Source: Lottia gigantea
Taxonomy: Eukaryota > Mollusca > Gastropoda > Lottiidae
Assembly (NCBI RefSeq): GCF_000327385.1
Contig: NW_008711014.1
Span: 122,458-186,457 of the forward strand
Reading direction: 5' to 3'
DNA: 64,000 bases
Below are positions 38,482-48,257 of the stretch, one piece after another. The notes under the pieces are model-generated. The model had not been told where the DNA came from. It searched no databases and saw only the letters and a program-made list of their open reading frames with translations. The first letter of the stretch is position 1; every line of letters starts with the position of its first letter. The translations under genes were made by a program, and so were the position numbers.

Positions 38482-38555
38482 GTTCAACAGGATCTCATCT
38501 ACTAGTTGATCCTGGGAAATCCTGGCATTGATCTTGTCCAGATTGTCCGTGTCCG
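38482..38555 (-). CDS. Isolated exon-like segment
   Basis: A 74-base minus-strand stretch, GC-richer than its surroundings, between AG (38557-38556) and a good donor AAC/GTAAGTT. It reads DTDNLDKINARISQDQLVDE then ILLN in one open phase (entry phase 1, exit phase 0), with amphipathic-helix-like composition. The MMP exon 2 downstream starts in phase 0, so an alternative upstream exon of that gene is conceivable, but the MMP already has a good signal-peptide exon. A dispersed-repeat origin is equally possible. Confidence 0.18.
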
Positions 38556-39794
38556 CTTACAGCTGGGTCTACAGGCGGATGATCAGATTGAAACATTGAA
38601 AGTGAAGCTGAATAGTGGTATTTAATCTTGATTCTAGAGTTCGATATTGGAAAACGTTAATCTTTCAAATCTAGGGGTGACATAATTGCCACGAGGGCAC
38701 TTTCTTTGTGTAAATCGATAGTGAAATTGGGAGCCAAAGCTGGGCCACTCTGTATTCTGATGGCACCTCCCTCTGGATGGTACTCCCTGACTCCCACCCT
38801 ACCCACGTCGTAGAAACGTACCTGTTTGCACCGGGCAGAATAAGGGTCATAGAATTGTCAGAATTGTTCGCGTATGTAAATGATAAAACAATATAATATA
38901 TTGTAATTAAGTGAACTGATACTCAGAACCATTAGGTGAACATTGTCTGGGAGTCACAAGTGCTTGTTTGCATAATAAATTGATAATAACAATTTGGAAG
39001 TCGTCGGGTCCAATGCCTGGCCATCCTGAATTCTGGCGGTACCACGGCTAGCCCCTCCACCCTCCGTGGTAGAACCGCCACTATAGGGACTGTTGAATAG
39101 ACTTCAGAGCCTGAAAATGGTCGAACTGAACGGTTCCTACCAAGTATTAGTATCTGTAATGAAGTGAATGGTTTGTACTAAGTATTAGTATATGTTATGA
39201 AGTGAACCGGTATTCAAGAGAATTAGGAAGTTTATATATGAGTCATTCTGATTGAATCATCATCAATATTGATAAACAGTGAAATGGTTAGTTAGATTAG
39301 CCCTTATATCGTCTGGTGTTGTCTATATATATCAGTGGGAAACCTAAGAATTAGTGGCGGGCCCGGTTCCAGAAAAAAAGGCTGGACCTGCCCTCACTCC
39401 AAAATGTAAATTTCTTATTATACATTTTTTTTTTTACATTATACAGTTTTTTGGCCCCTGTTGGGTTTCCTCAACTAATCATTCATAGAAAAGCCACTGT
39501 CTAGTATTGGTGTACATGATATCTTTCTGATTCACTCTGTCAATGATTGTAGGGCTGAAATTGACAACAGGCACAATAAACCGAGACCACATGTTACAGA
39601 CTGAGAACGTTAAAGATCTCACAACTGAAATATAGAAGTGACCAACTGTTGATTCAAATACAGAAGTTTCATTATCATTAATAATAGACAATCACTCCGA
39701 ACTAGATTTACTGAATCTCAAAACAGAATGACGTTTAACATCCTATTTTTCCGGTCCAATTTGTATTTCCAAGTATTTCTACATTAGTCTACTC
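38556..39794. other. No gene seen; old duplication and inverted-repeat remnant
   Basis: 38720-38960 and 39000-39250 look like two diverged copies of one segment (GGGCCACTCTGTATTCTGAT versus TGGCCATCCTGAATTCTGGC). A degenerate inverted repeat (CAGTGGGAAACCT at 39333 against GGGTTTCCTCAACT at 39463) suggests another miniature transposon. Confidence 0.4.
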
Positions 39795-39870
39795 TTTCTT
39801 CCGTATTCAACTGTCATGGGATCGTTAACTAGCACCTTTTAACGCTTCTTTTATGGAGTTTTACATCCCT
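39795..39870 (-). mobile_element. SINE fragment
   Basis: CAACTGTCATGGGATCGTTA and TATGGAGTTTTACATCCC resemble the central and tail words of the SINE at 40836-41187. A short, diverged piece. Confidence 0.4.
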
Positions 39871-40835
39871 TTTTCGAAATCGAAATCGTGATCTTTAATG
39901 TACGAGATCTGAATCACGTTTTGTTATGTTTGGAAAATCACATTAACCGAGTATACTTATAACACTGACCGACTTGTTGTGACGCAATCAAGGATCTCGG
40001 TGACATTCGAATGATGCAATTACTATGTCACAAACATTACGGAGAATAACCACTTTGGATACTATGATGCAGTTGTACATGAAAATTGGGTTGAGTTCCG
40101 AGTTCATCTGCTTGCGATTGTGCAACAGAAATTTCCAAATATCGGGGAATGTTGAAGCAGAAGTATGTCATGTTTTGATGGTGATCTGATACAAGTAAAC
40201 GCCGGGAGAGTTCCACTTCTACTGGCCAAAAATGAAATTTATAACAATAAAATAAACAAAGCTCATTGAGATTTTAAATGGTCAATTATCTACGATTTCA
40301 GTCTGAATGATTAAGACTATGATCAGTTAGAACAGTACTCAAGCTGTATCCTAGTTGATCGAGAAGAAATATAGACATTCAAAAAACTGACAATAGTACT
40401 GTATTTTATCTTATTAATTGAAAACTAAATGGTTCTGACTTCCTGATATTTAAAAACAGACGAAAAACCTTATTGCAAAATAGTCCTCAAAATTTTGATT
40501 TAAAAATCTCAATTTTTGCAGAAATTCGATGATTTTTTTTCAAACTGTGACTGTAAAGTTCAGAATTTGCCGCATGATTAGACCAATTATCATCAATCAG
40601 TGTCATTCTGGTTGAAATTAACTCAGTAGATAGATACTAATAGCCGATTGGATAGTGAGATTTTGAACCAATGATAGCTCAATGTGAATATTCCAGTTCT
40701 GGTTTAAAGAAGTATTCAGCAAAACAGGCTGATAACGTCGGATCTATAAAAACACTGTAGCCTTCTTTTATTCCCAGACCTACTTTATACAGGGGGTTAT
40801 TTCCCCATGGTGAGAAAGGTCACCAAGCTTGATAA
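39871..40835. other. No gene seen
   Basis: Intergenic sequence between the divergently transcribed MMP and AChBP genes. Confidence 0.35.
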
Positions 40836-41187
40836 GAAGTGAAGTGAAGTGAATGGAGTTTTACTTTTCTGCACCATGTGGGCTAATGAAGCCGGGCAAC
40901 GCCATGCAGGATGCGATGAGGGACATTTTGCCAATACAGCGGCATAAGCCTGCTCTTTTTCGATTTCCAACTGCCAAGGGATCTTTAACGTGCACAGCCT
41001 GTAGCACACGGGGTCTCAGTTTATTGTCCTATCCGAACGACTAGACGCTTTTTCCATGTCAGCCCCTCTTATCTGCATCACTGACAGGGGAAAACCGAAT
41101 TTAACAATCCGAAGGTATTATCTCGACCAATGCCGGGATTGAACCCTGGAACTTCAGTCTATAACACTGAGCCACCGCGGCTCCCTA
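40836..41187 (-). mobile_element. tRNA-derived SINE with a Nin/Meta-type conserved central domain
   Basis: Read on the minus strand from 41187, the head starts GGGAGCCGCGGTGGCTCAGT. It has a pol III A box (TGGCTCAGTGTTATAG) and B box (GGTTCAATCCC) at tRNA spacing. The body contains TCGGATAGGACAATAAACTG, AGACCCCGTGTGCTACAGGC and TGCACGTTAAAGATCCC, which I recognise as the deeply conserved metazoan SINE central domain (Nin-DC type). The tail ends in ATTCACTTCACTTCACTT. Length about 350 bases, near full length. No coding capacity; mobilised by LINE enzymes. Tail fragments recur near 20487, 39795 and 54115. Confidence 0.8.
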
Positions 41188-42045
41188 CCAAGCTTGATAA
41201 GATAACTTTATAATAATGCATATTGATGGTGTTTTAAATATGAAAAGAACACTATACAAAGTATAGTATAGAAGGTATTTTTTTCTGTAAATAATACTTT
41301 TTATACAAAATATAATAATTCGAAGGATGAAAGTCTATTTTCTGCACCAGGCAGGGTATGCTTCTAGACACCTGATACCACTTGTCATTATGAAATACTT
41401 CCTCACATATAATGGATATATACTTCCTCATGTGAAAAGTTCATTAGCTGCTACCAATGTTTCGCCATTATGTTGTTATGGAGTTTTGTTTTTCGTTTCG
41501 GGTCGTTAGTACTTATTTTATATATTATCCTATGTTTTGGTTCACACCATTTCGTCCCCTCTTCAATAAACAATGAAATACCATGACATTTGACTCGCAA
41601 TTATCATATACATTATAGTGGATAATAGACGGAAATTGTTTTCACTTCACAAGAACATTTCTATAGTCCGATAGTTTCGACTGTAACTAACTATGCGTTT
41701 ATAGTTCACAATGTCAAGCTAATGCGAGCTTAGATGAAGGTTGTAATAGCTTACCATTGTGAACACGTCCTGTCGAATGATTGGCCGAACCTCGTGGTAT
41801 TGTTCAGAGTATTCCATACGCATTTGCAGATTGCTCGACTGGAATAAGGAGGAAAGATAACTTTCACACGCCTACCGAGATGAGAACCCACTACTGACTA
41901 TGTCCGTTTGACGGTCTACCCTGCCCCTCTCTTTATTCGGCTATTCCTACATCCTCCCCATGCCCCTTTCCTCCCGTCCTATAGACATGCAGTCAGAGTC
42001 TCTCGGGCTATAATGAGGTGATGGGCTCATCTATTTAGATTGTAA
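41188..42045. other. AChBP upstream region
   Basis: AT-rich sequence upstream of AChBP containing the short MITE at 41704-41764. A 60-codon open frame at 41327-41509 has no support. Confidence 0.35.
41704..41764. mobile_element. MITE family A (copy 5, minimal foldback)
   Basis: GTTCACAATGTCAAGCTAAT at the left and the complement of GTTCACAATGGTAAGCTATT at the right leave only about 15 bases between: nearly pure termini. It lies 430 bases upstream of the AChBP start codon. Confidence 0.6.
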
Positions 42046-42053
42046 TATATAAG
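42046..42053 (+). promoter_or_regulatory. TATA box of the AChBP gene
   Basis: TATATAAG lies 90 bases before the ATG at 42136, which would put transcription start near 42075-42080 with a 5' leader of about 55-60 bases. Position and sequence are seen; function is inferred. Confidence 0.45.
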
Positions 42054-42135
42054 TGCCAAAATAATTGGTTTAGTACCATAGCATCTGAATTTATCTTACT
42101 TCTGTGTAGTGAAGGATTTGTTTCAGACCATAAGG

Positions 42136-44169
42136 ATGACATTGAATATGTTCAATTTGTTGATAATTTCCAGTGTTTTGATTTTGGCAGGTAAGTTATC
42201 CTTGTATTAATATTTACACATTCACTGGTAGAGCTTCCTAAATTTCTGCTGATAGAAGAACCACAATTATATTTCGACCAGAATCACGTGTCTACATACT
42301 GAATGTATCCCTTTGATTTGTTTTTGTTATATTACAGTGACGTGTCAAAGGGAAAGGTTATTGGCAGCTCTGAAGAGTACATCTATACAGAGTATTTTAC
42401 CTGATAATAACAACGACACTACTCGAATTAATATAGGACTTAGCCTTATCAATATCTTAGATTTTGTAAGTAAAAATCTAGTCTACCTTATAATTGACCA
42501 CTGTCATGTAATTCTTGTAAAACCTTGGGCATGCTGTGACATTTGGCAACTGTTCTTTTCTGATATGTAAAATGTGCAATGAATTATCTGCATTTGAAAA
42601 CGTGGCAATGAGTTTATTTTTGTAATTGTCTGAAACCTGATTCTAAAATGTAAAACTGTGCAATGAACTATTTCCGAACTCATACGAAACTACTTCCAAA
42701 CTATGAAACTTGGCATTGAGCTAATTTTGAATTTTAAAGATGGGTTCCCTTATTTTCATTTGTGAAATTCTAATGACTTTAGAAATTACCAGTTTGTCTC
42801 ACATGTCAATTCATAATTAGCTAAATTAGAAGAGAATTATCAGCAGAATTCCAATGAGTGACCGATCAAGAAAGGTCAAAACGCCTGTTCTTGTTTATTC
42901 AGACTGTACATACAAGGACATTTATGATTGGTTAAAACTCTTAATTATATGCAATAAGAACATAATGATATGACTAAGAATACGTGATAATTCATTAGAA
43001 ACACAAATTAATCAAATAGTTTGCTTAACTTGACACTAAAAAATAAGGAAACCCATCTTTAAAGAGACCTTCGTGATGGCCCATCTGTAAAATCGTATCG
43101 AATATGTTTCTAGTGGACTAATGCCTGATTCATTGTGGACTATTAATTATTTTTTGCAGGACTATGACCGCCAGGAAATAGAATTGAGAGTTTGGTTGGA
43201 GCTTAGATGGACCGAAAAAAGAATGCAATGGGATAAAAAAGAATATGGTGGCATTGATTCTGTAAGACTAAGTACTGATTTCCTACCAACACCAGACTTG
43301 AAGCTGTACAATGGGTATATATTTTTTGTATTTTTGTGATTTCAAGTATTATAAGGGGAATTCTGTGTTTTCGAAATCAGTAAGCTGGACGTCAAAAAAT
43401 AGAGGGAAATATTGGCAGAAACATCTTATCTTTAAAAGTTGGCCCCGGTCGACTGGATATTCAAGGCATCTAAACGGAACAATCGCAAATGCAATTAACT
43501 GGATTGTCGATTCCGTCCGCTCAGATCAAATATATAAGCAAATGATTATTGTAAGAAATTTCAAAATATGATTTGTACCCGTTTTTACACAAAATATGCG
43601 TCAGAATGCAACAAATCAATTCTATTTTTCAAAATTTGTATTGGGGCAGATTCCCTCAGCATCAGAGATTGCGATTGCGTTTGGAATCTTACCATAGATA
43701 GTTGACCGCCTCCCACCCCCAGTTACGGTCTGACTGTCCATTTTATACCCCGAGTTCCAGGAGCCTGGCGCTGCCACTGACATAATGATTGGCACATTTC
43801 TTTGAATATTGTTACAGTGACATGAAGATAGAAGATGATGTACTAATAGTAGTTAATTCAGATGGTTCCATTTACTATATACCACCAGTTCATATTACAG
43901 CTCAATGTCCCCAGAAACGACAGCATCCAGACCAAATCACCTGCCACCTCAAATTTGGCTCGTGGACTTATAATTGTCACCAACTTCAACTGAAGAGCGA
44001 CCAGAAAGCAGCTGATGTGAGCGAATTTCAAAAAGGTTGGCGTTGGAATTTAATAAATACAACGACCAAAGTTGAAAGTATGCATTATGAATGCTGCCCT
44101 GAACCTTACTGTAACCTGAAATTTACTCTCAAAGTTGCAGATAAAGGCCGAAGTAGGGGCTGGTTTTAA
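42136..44169 (+). CDS. AChBP: Soluble acetylcholine-binding protein (229 residues, 4 exons)
   Basis: A secreted pentamer-forming homologue of the nicotinic-receptor ligand domain; in snails it is released at cholinergic synapses and binds acetylcholine. Exons: 42136-42190, 42338-42465, 43160-43314, 43818-44169; phases agree and total 690 bases. A signal peptide (MTLNMFNLLIISSVLILAG) leads into the ligand domain. The aromatic box is complete: W78 (VWLELRW, loop D), Y111 (LPTPDLKLYN, loop A), W162 (GSWTYN, loop B), Y203 and Y210 (HYECCPEPY, loop C, vicinal C205-C206). The chain ends DKGRSRGWF straight after the last strand, with no transmembrane segments, as in AChBPs. Oddities: the Cys-loop C143-C155 encloses 11 residues (12 in known AChBPs, 13 in receptors), and there are two extra cysteines, C166 and C211. 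Candidate N-glycosylation sites: NDT, NTT. Its 3' end faces the 44264 gene. Confidence 0.92.
42734..43062. mobile_element. MITE family B (copy 2) in AChBP intron 2
   Basis: Ends AGATGGGTTCCCTTATTTTC and AAAAATAAGGAAACCCATCT are inverted repeats, each bordered by TTAA, the target duplication typical of piggyBac-like transposition. The interior matches copy 1. It lies wholly within the intron between exons 2 and 3. Confidence 0.8.
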
Positions 44170-44255
44170 ATTTTTACATGAAAAAACCGCAAAATTTGGA
44201 TGGGCTATTGTGCCCCTTCGCCTAATGATTTGAAGAAAAACCTCTGCATTTTTTT

Positions 44256-44261
44256 TTTATT
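44256..44261 (-). promoter_or_regulatory. Polyadenylation signal of the 44264 gene
   Basis: AATAAA on the minus strand begins 3 bases after the stop codon. It runs into an A-tract (44250-44259), so the 3' UTR would be extremely short and would not overlap the AChBP coding region ending at 44169. Confidence 0.4.
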
Positions 44262-44263
44262 GT

Positions 44264-47183
44264 TTAATCATCCCAGTCGAATCCTCCCCCGCCATAACGA
44301 CCACCGCCATATCTGTTACCATAGTAACCACCTTCTTCCTCTTCACTACTACTTCCGCCATGATGTCCATGATATCTGTATCTATGACTACCACCGTATC
44401 TGCCATAATGATGTTTTCTAGGAAGGGCCATGCGCATGAATCTTCCGTATTTATAGTACTTTCGGCTTCCTGGCTCTCTTTTATCTTTTAAGAAATCGTT
44501 AGCCTCGTTCTCAGATGAAAATACGCCTTCAGCTGTAAAGAAAAACCACCATTGAAGGAATATAGTCAGTGGCGTTACTGGGAAACATCAGGTGAGGAGG
44601 CCGGGAAGGGGACACAAAATTTCCCCGGGAGTTCCACAGAAGCTGTACAATGACAAAAATTGAAACGGAGGGTCGGGGGGGGGGGGGGGGCATAACCCTC
44701 CCACCTCCGCCCTTGGTCGCCCATATAAACGCCACTGAAATAGTCGTCTAAATAGGCTATATTATGTAGAAGCTTATCGATCAATTGAGTAGGGGTTATA
44801 GAATAAAGTGCTTTTCTTTGCATATGTTAAATTTTTAGACATTTATACTTTGGATTTCGCTACTCAACATTTGGTCAAGTTTTCAAGAAAAAGCTTCTGC
44901 ATAAAGTTATTAGAACGGAACTGGGTAGAAAACTTGTTAGATTACACTGCAGATAAAAAATACCCCGAAAAAAGAAAATAAATTGTAATATGATTTTAAT
45001 TAGATTGTAGGACAACACACCTTTTTCATCTGTGCGTTTCTCGGGTGTCTTATCTACCAATTTATCATCGTCTGACTCTCCAACAGTCAAATATACCACA
45101 CAAACTATTAAATATACAGGAGAAAATAACCACACTAACTATTAAAATATACAGAAGAAAATAACCACACAAACTATCAAAATATACAGGAGAAAATAAG
45201 CACACAAACTATTAAAATATACAGGAGAAAATAACCACATAAACTATTAAAATATACAGGAGAAAAAAAAACCACACAAACTATCAAAAATAGAGGAGAA
45301 AATAACCACAGAAACTATTAAATATACAGAAGAAATAAGCACACAAACTATCAAAATATACAGGAGAAAAAAAATTACACAAACTATCAAAAATAGAGGA
45401 GAAAATAACCACACAAACTATCAAATATACAGGAGAAATAACCGCACAAACTATTAAATATACAGGAGAAAATAACCACACAAACTATCATATATAGAGT
45501 AGAAAAAAAACACACAAACTATCAAATATACAGGAAAAAATAACCACACAAACTACTAAAATATACAGGAGAAAATAACCACACAAATTATTAAATATAC
45601 AGGAGAAAATAACCACACAAACTATTAAATATACAGGAAAAAATAACCACACAAACTATTAAATATACAGGAGAAAATAACCACACAAACTATTAAATAT
45701 ACAGGAGAAAATAGCCACACAAACTATTAAATATACACGATAAATAATCACACAAACTATTAAATATACAGGAGAAATAACCACACAAACTATCAAATAT
45801 ACAGGAGAAAATAACCACACAAACTATTAAATATACAGGAGAAAGAACACACACAGACTATTAAATATACAGGAAAAAATAACCACACAAACTATTAAAA
45901 TATACAGGAGAAAATAACAACACTAACTATTAAATATACAGGAGAAATAACCACACAAACTATCAAATACACCGTAGAAAATAACCACACAAACTATTAA
46001 ATATACAGGAAAAAATAACCACACAGACTATTAAATATACAGGAGAAAATAACCACACAAACTATTGAAATATACAGGAGAAAATAACCACACTAACTAT
46101 TAAAATATACAGGAGAAAATAACCACACAAACTATTAAAATATACAGGAGAAAATAACCACACAAACTATCAAAATATACAGGAGAAAATAACCACACAA
46201 ACTATTAAAATATACAGGAGAAAATAACCACACAAACTATTAAATATACAGGAGAAAAAACCACACAAACTATTAAAATAGACAGAAGAAAATAACCACA
46301 CAAACTATTAAATATACAGGAGAAAATAACCACACAAACTATTAAATGTTGTGTCTAGGTTCGAACGTATGTGACGCCGAAACAGTATATACGCTTCTGG
46401 TTGCTTGCTTTGCACGAGGTCACATGACGTCATTCACTTTGTAGTAGGTCGGCGGGCTGACCGCCATTGTTGTAAGAATTTCATGTATAATAAATTTAAG
46501 TTTTAATCAACTATGCATCTTTATGGCCATCGCAAACACAACAAATTGGCGACGAGGATGAACCTGAAGAAGAATGGCTGTNNNNNNNNNNNNNNNNNNN
46601 NNNNNNNNNNNNNNNNNNNNNNNNNNNNNNNACCTATTAAAATATTCAGGAGAAAATAACCACACAAACTATTAAATATACAGGAGAAAATAACCACACA
46701 AACTCTTAAAATAGACAGAAGAAAATAACCACACAAGCTATTAAAATAGACAGAAGAAAATAACCACACAAACTATTAAATATACAGGAGAAAATAACCA
46801 CACAAACTATTAAAATAGACAGAAGAAAATAACCACTCAAACTATTAAATATACAGGAGAAAATAACCACACAAACTATTAAAATAGACAGAAGAAAATA
46901 ACCACACAATCTATTAAATATACAGGAGAAAATAACCACACAAACTATTAAAATATACAGGAGAAAATAACCACACAAACTATTAAATATACAGGAGAAA
47001 ATAACCACACAAACTATTAAATATACAGGAGAAAATAACCACACAAACTATTAAAATATACAGAAAGATTATTGATATGACAATTCAATGGCGCTTTACA
47101 AACTCAGATTGTAATATAACTCTTTGGTTCAAACTTAAATAAATTTACAGACCTGTGAGAAAGAAAACGAAAACAATCTTCAT
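44264..47183 (-). CDS. Secreted His/Tyr/Gly-rich acidic-cluster protein with a gamma-carboxylation-site-like motif (127 residues, 3 exons)
   Basis: Exons: 47183-47153, 45104-45021, 44532-44264. Both introns are phase 1 and the sum is exactly 128 codons. Exons 1 and 2 together give a signal peptide (MKIVFVFFLTVCVVYLTVG). Next come an acidic stretch, ESDDDKLVDK, and EGVFSSENEANDFLKDKR (40-57). In that motif the spacing F-x5-A-x3-L equals the vertebrate vitamin-K carboxylase recognition pattern, followed by a basic cleavage site. The mature part would be YYKYGRFMRM, His/Tyr/Gly-rich blocks (HHYGRYGGSHRYRYHGHHGG), SSSEEEE (Ser-x-Glu kinase sites) and GGGRYGGGGFDWDD. No Gla domain is recognised, so carboxylation is inference. 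Composition suggests calcium or mineral binding, as in matrix proteins; a peptide precursor is an alternative. The donor of exon 1 (CAG/GTCTGT) is weak. Intron 1 holds the 34-base satellite. Confidence 0.6.
44567..44737. mobile_element. Short inverted-repeat element, hAT-like, in intron 2 of the 44264 gene
   Basis: Ends CAGTGGCGTT and AACGCCACTG are exact complements. Flanks AATATAGT / AAATAGTC suggest an imperfect 8-base duplication. The interior holds a run of G (about 44677-44690). The CAGTGGCG terminus is typical of hAT elements. Confidence 0.65.
45105..46346. repeat. 34-base satellite made of 3' splice-site copies (left block)
   Basis: On the minus strand the unit is TTATTTTCTCCTGTATATTT, AATAG, TTTGTGTGG: pyrimidine-rich tract, AG, then the first bases of exon 2 of the host gene. 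About 37 units, mostly 33-35 bases (AAAT/AAAAT length variants). The unit next to 45104 is the acceptor used in the gene model. Open frames of 60-110 codons on the minus strand (VYLIVCVVIFS words) are products of the repeat. Confidence 0.85.
46347..46581 (+). mobile_element. LTR retrotransposon remnant: 5' LTR and primer-binding region
   Basis: A 197-base LTR (46347-46543) begins TGTTGTGT and ends ACACAACA, its exact complement, with an AATAAA-like signal (ATAATAAATTT) inside. It is followed directly by AATTGGCGACGAGGATGAAC, a typical primer-binding region. The sequence then enters the assembly gap, so interior and 3' LTR cannot be assessed. It is inserted in the 34-base satellite. Ty3/Gypsy-like is the likeliest family, by inference from the primer-binding region; age cannot be judged without the second LTR. 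Confidence 0.65.
46582..46631. other. Assembly gap (50 N)
   Basis: Exactly 50 undetermined bases, a conventional placeholder. The true length is unknown; the rest of the LTR element and more satellite probably lie here. Confidence 0.99.
46632..47066. repeat. 34-base satellite (right block)
   Basis: About 13 further units of the same repeat, with a local variant (TAGACAGAAGAAAATAACCA instead of TATACAGGAGAAAATAACCA) that alternates with the standard unit between about 46705 and 46910. This shows two-unit growth steps. Confidence 0.85.
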
Positions 47184-47429
47184 CCTGTATGTTGAGTGGA
47201 ATTCGGTAGAAATAACCAGAACATATAATAAATTTACTAATTGTTGAAATTAACCATAATTAGCCCAGAATATTGATATGATTACTGATAATTATCTTTA
47301 AAGGTACACGTTTAGGATCAGTTTGACCTTAGTCTCAAAATCCTTAGGCCTCTGTATATAGAAAAAAAATACCTTAAAAGGGACCAATCCTACCTAGACC
47401 GACAAGTTGACTCTATATAATATTACGTA
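47184..47429. promoter_or_regulatory. Promoter side of the 44264-47183 gene
   Basis: AT-rich sequence upstream of the ATG. A weak TATA-like TTATTATATG on the minus strand lies near 47223-47240. This is the intergenic side of a head-to-head arrangement with the reductase gene starting at 48570. Confidence 0.25.
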
Positions 47430-47700
47430 TTTCAGAGGAAGGAAGGATCAAGGAAGAAGAATATTTCAACGCAACCAAATTGGCTGGTCGTCTGACTCTC
47501 TGCCGACAGCATTGAGAGACAGGATGTTTCGGTCAAATCCTCCCTTAGTCTGAGAAAGAGATTTTTTTTAGACTGAGCAAACCAGTAACAGTGTTCACAG
47601 CTCATCGTCGACATTTGAGCCTTCAAATCCACGTGTGTCCAGAATTATCTGCGTTTGAAAAGTTAGAACACTTTTATTGATTCTATGCCATATAGAAAAA
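47430..47700. mobile_element. Dispersed repeat, family C (copy 2)
   Basis: Shares CATTTGAGCCTTCAAATCCA and CGTGTGTCCAGAATTATCTG and following words with 28345-28660. Boundaries approximate. Confidence 0.5.
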
Positions 47701-47878
47701 CATATAGGCCTAATTAAGATCGAGAAATTTCTAGTGTGAGGTCTGTGAGGTTTGAAACATAGTTAATCCACTTATTAGCCAGTTTAGATGGTAAACGCTT
47801 CTTTAAAATTATTAGTTGGTCAATCTAATTGTGATTTTTATGTTTATATTTGATATATTTATTATGATTAGAATAATA

Positions 47879-48257
47879 TTAAAGATGGGTTTCCTTATTT
47901 TTTGTGTCAAATTAAGCAAACTATTTGATTCATTGGTGTTTCTAATGAATTATCATGTATTCTTAATCATATCATTATGTTCTTATTGCATATAATTAAG
48001 AGTTTTAACAAATCGTAAATGTCCATGTATGTACAGTCTAGATAAACAAACAAAAAAATACTTTTTGACCTTTCTTGATCGGTCACTCATTGGAATTCTG
48101 CTGGTAATTCTCTCCTATTTTAGCTAATTACCAATTAATTATGGACATATGAGACAAACTGGTATTTTTCCAAGTCATTAGAACACCTTTACTTTCTATT
48201 CATATAGGTATTAGCATTTTCATTTTCATAAATGAAAATAAGGGAACCCATCTTTAA
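47879..48257. mobile_element. MITE family B (copy 3, full length)
   Basis: TTAA-bordered inverted repeats AGATGGGTTTCCTTATTTTT and the complement of AGATGGGTTCCCTTATTTTC enclose about 330 bases. The orientation is opposite to copies 1 and 2. No open frame. It lies between the divergent 47183 and 48570 genes. Confidence 0.8.

Noticed and set aside
41140-41187. A tRNA gene on the minus strand
   Set aside because: The A and B boxes belong to the head of the SINE; the sequence does not fold into a full cloverleaf with a proper acceptor stem and continues into the SINE body.
45284-47044. Minus-strand open frames with hydrophobic VYLIVCVVIFS repeats that look like membrane proteins
   Set aside because: They are translations of the 34-base satellite inside an intron; only the segment from 45104 to 45021 continues in a phase-consistent gene.
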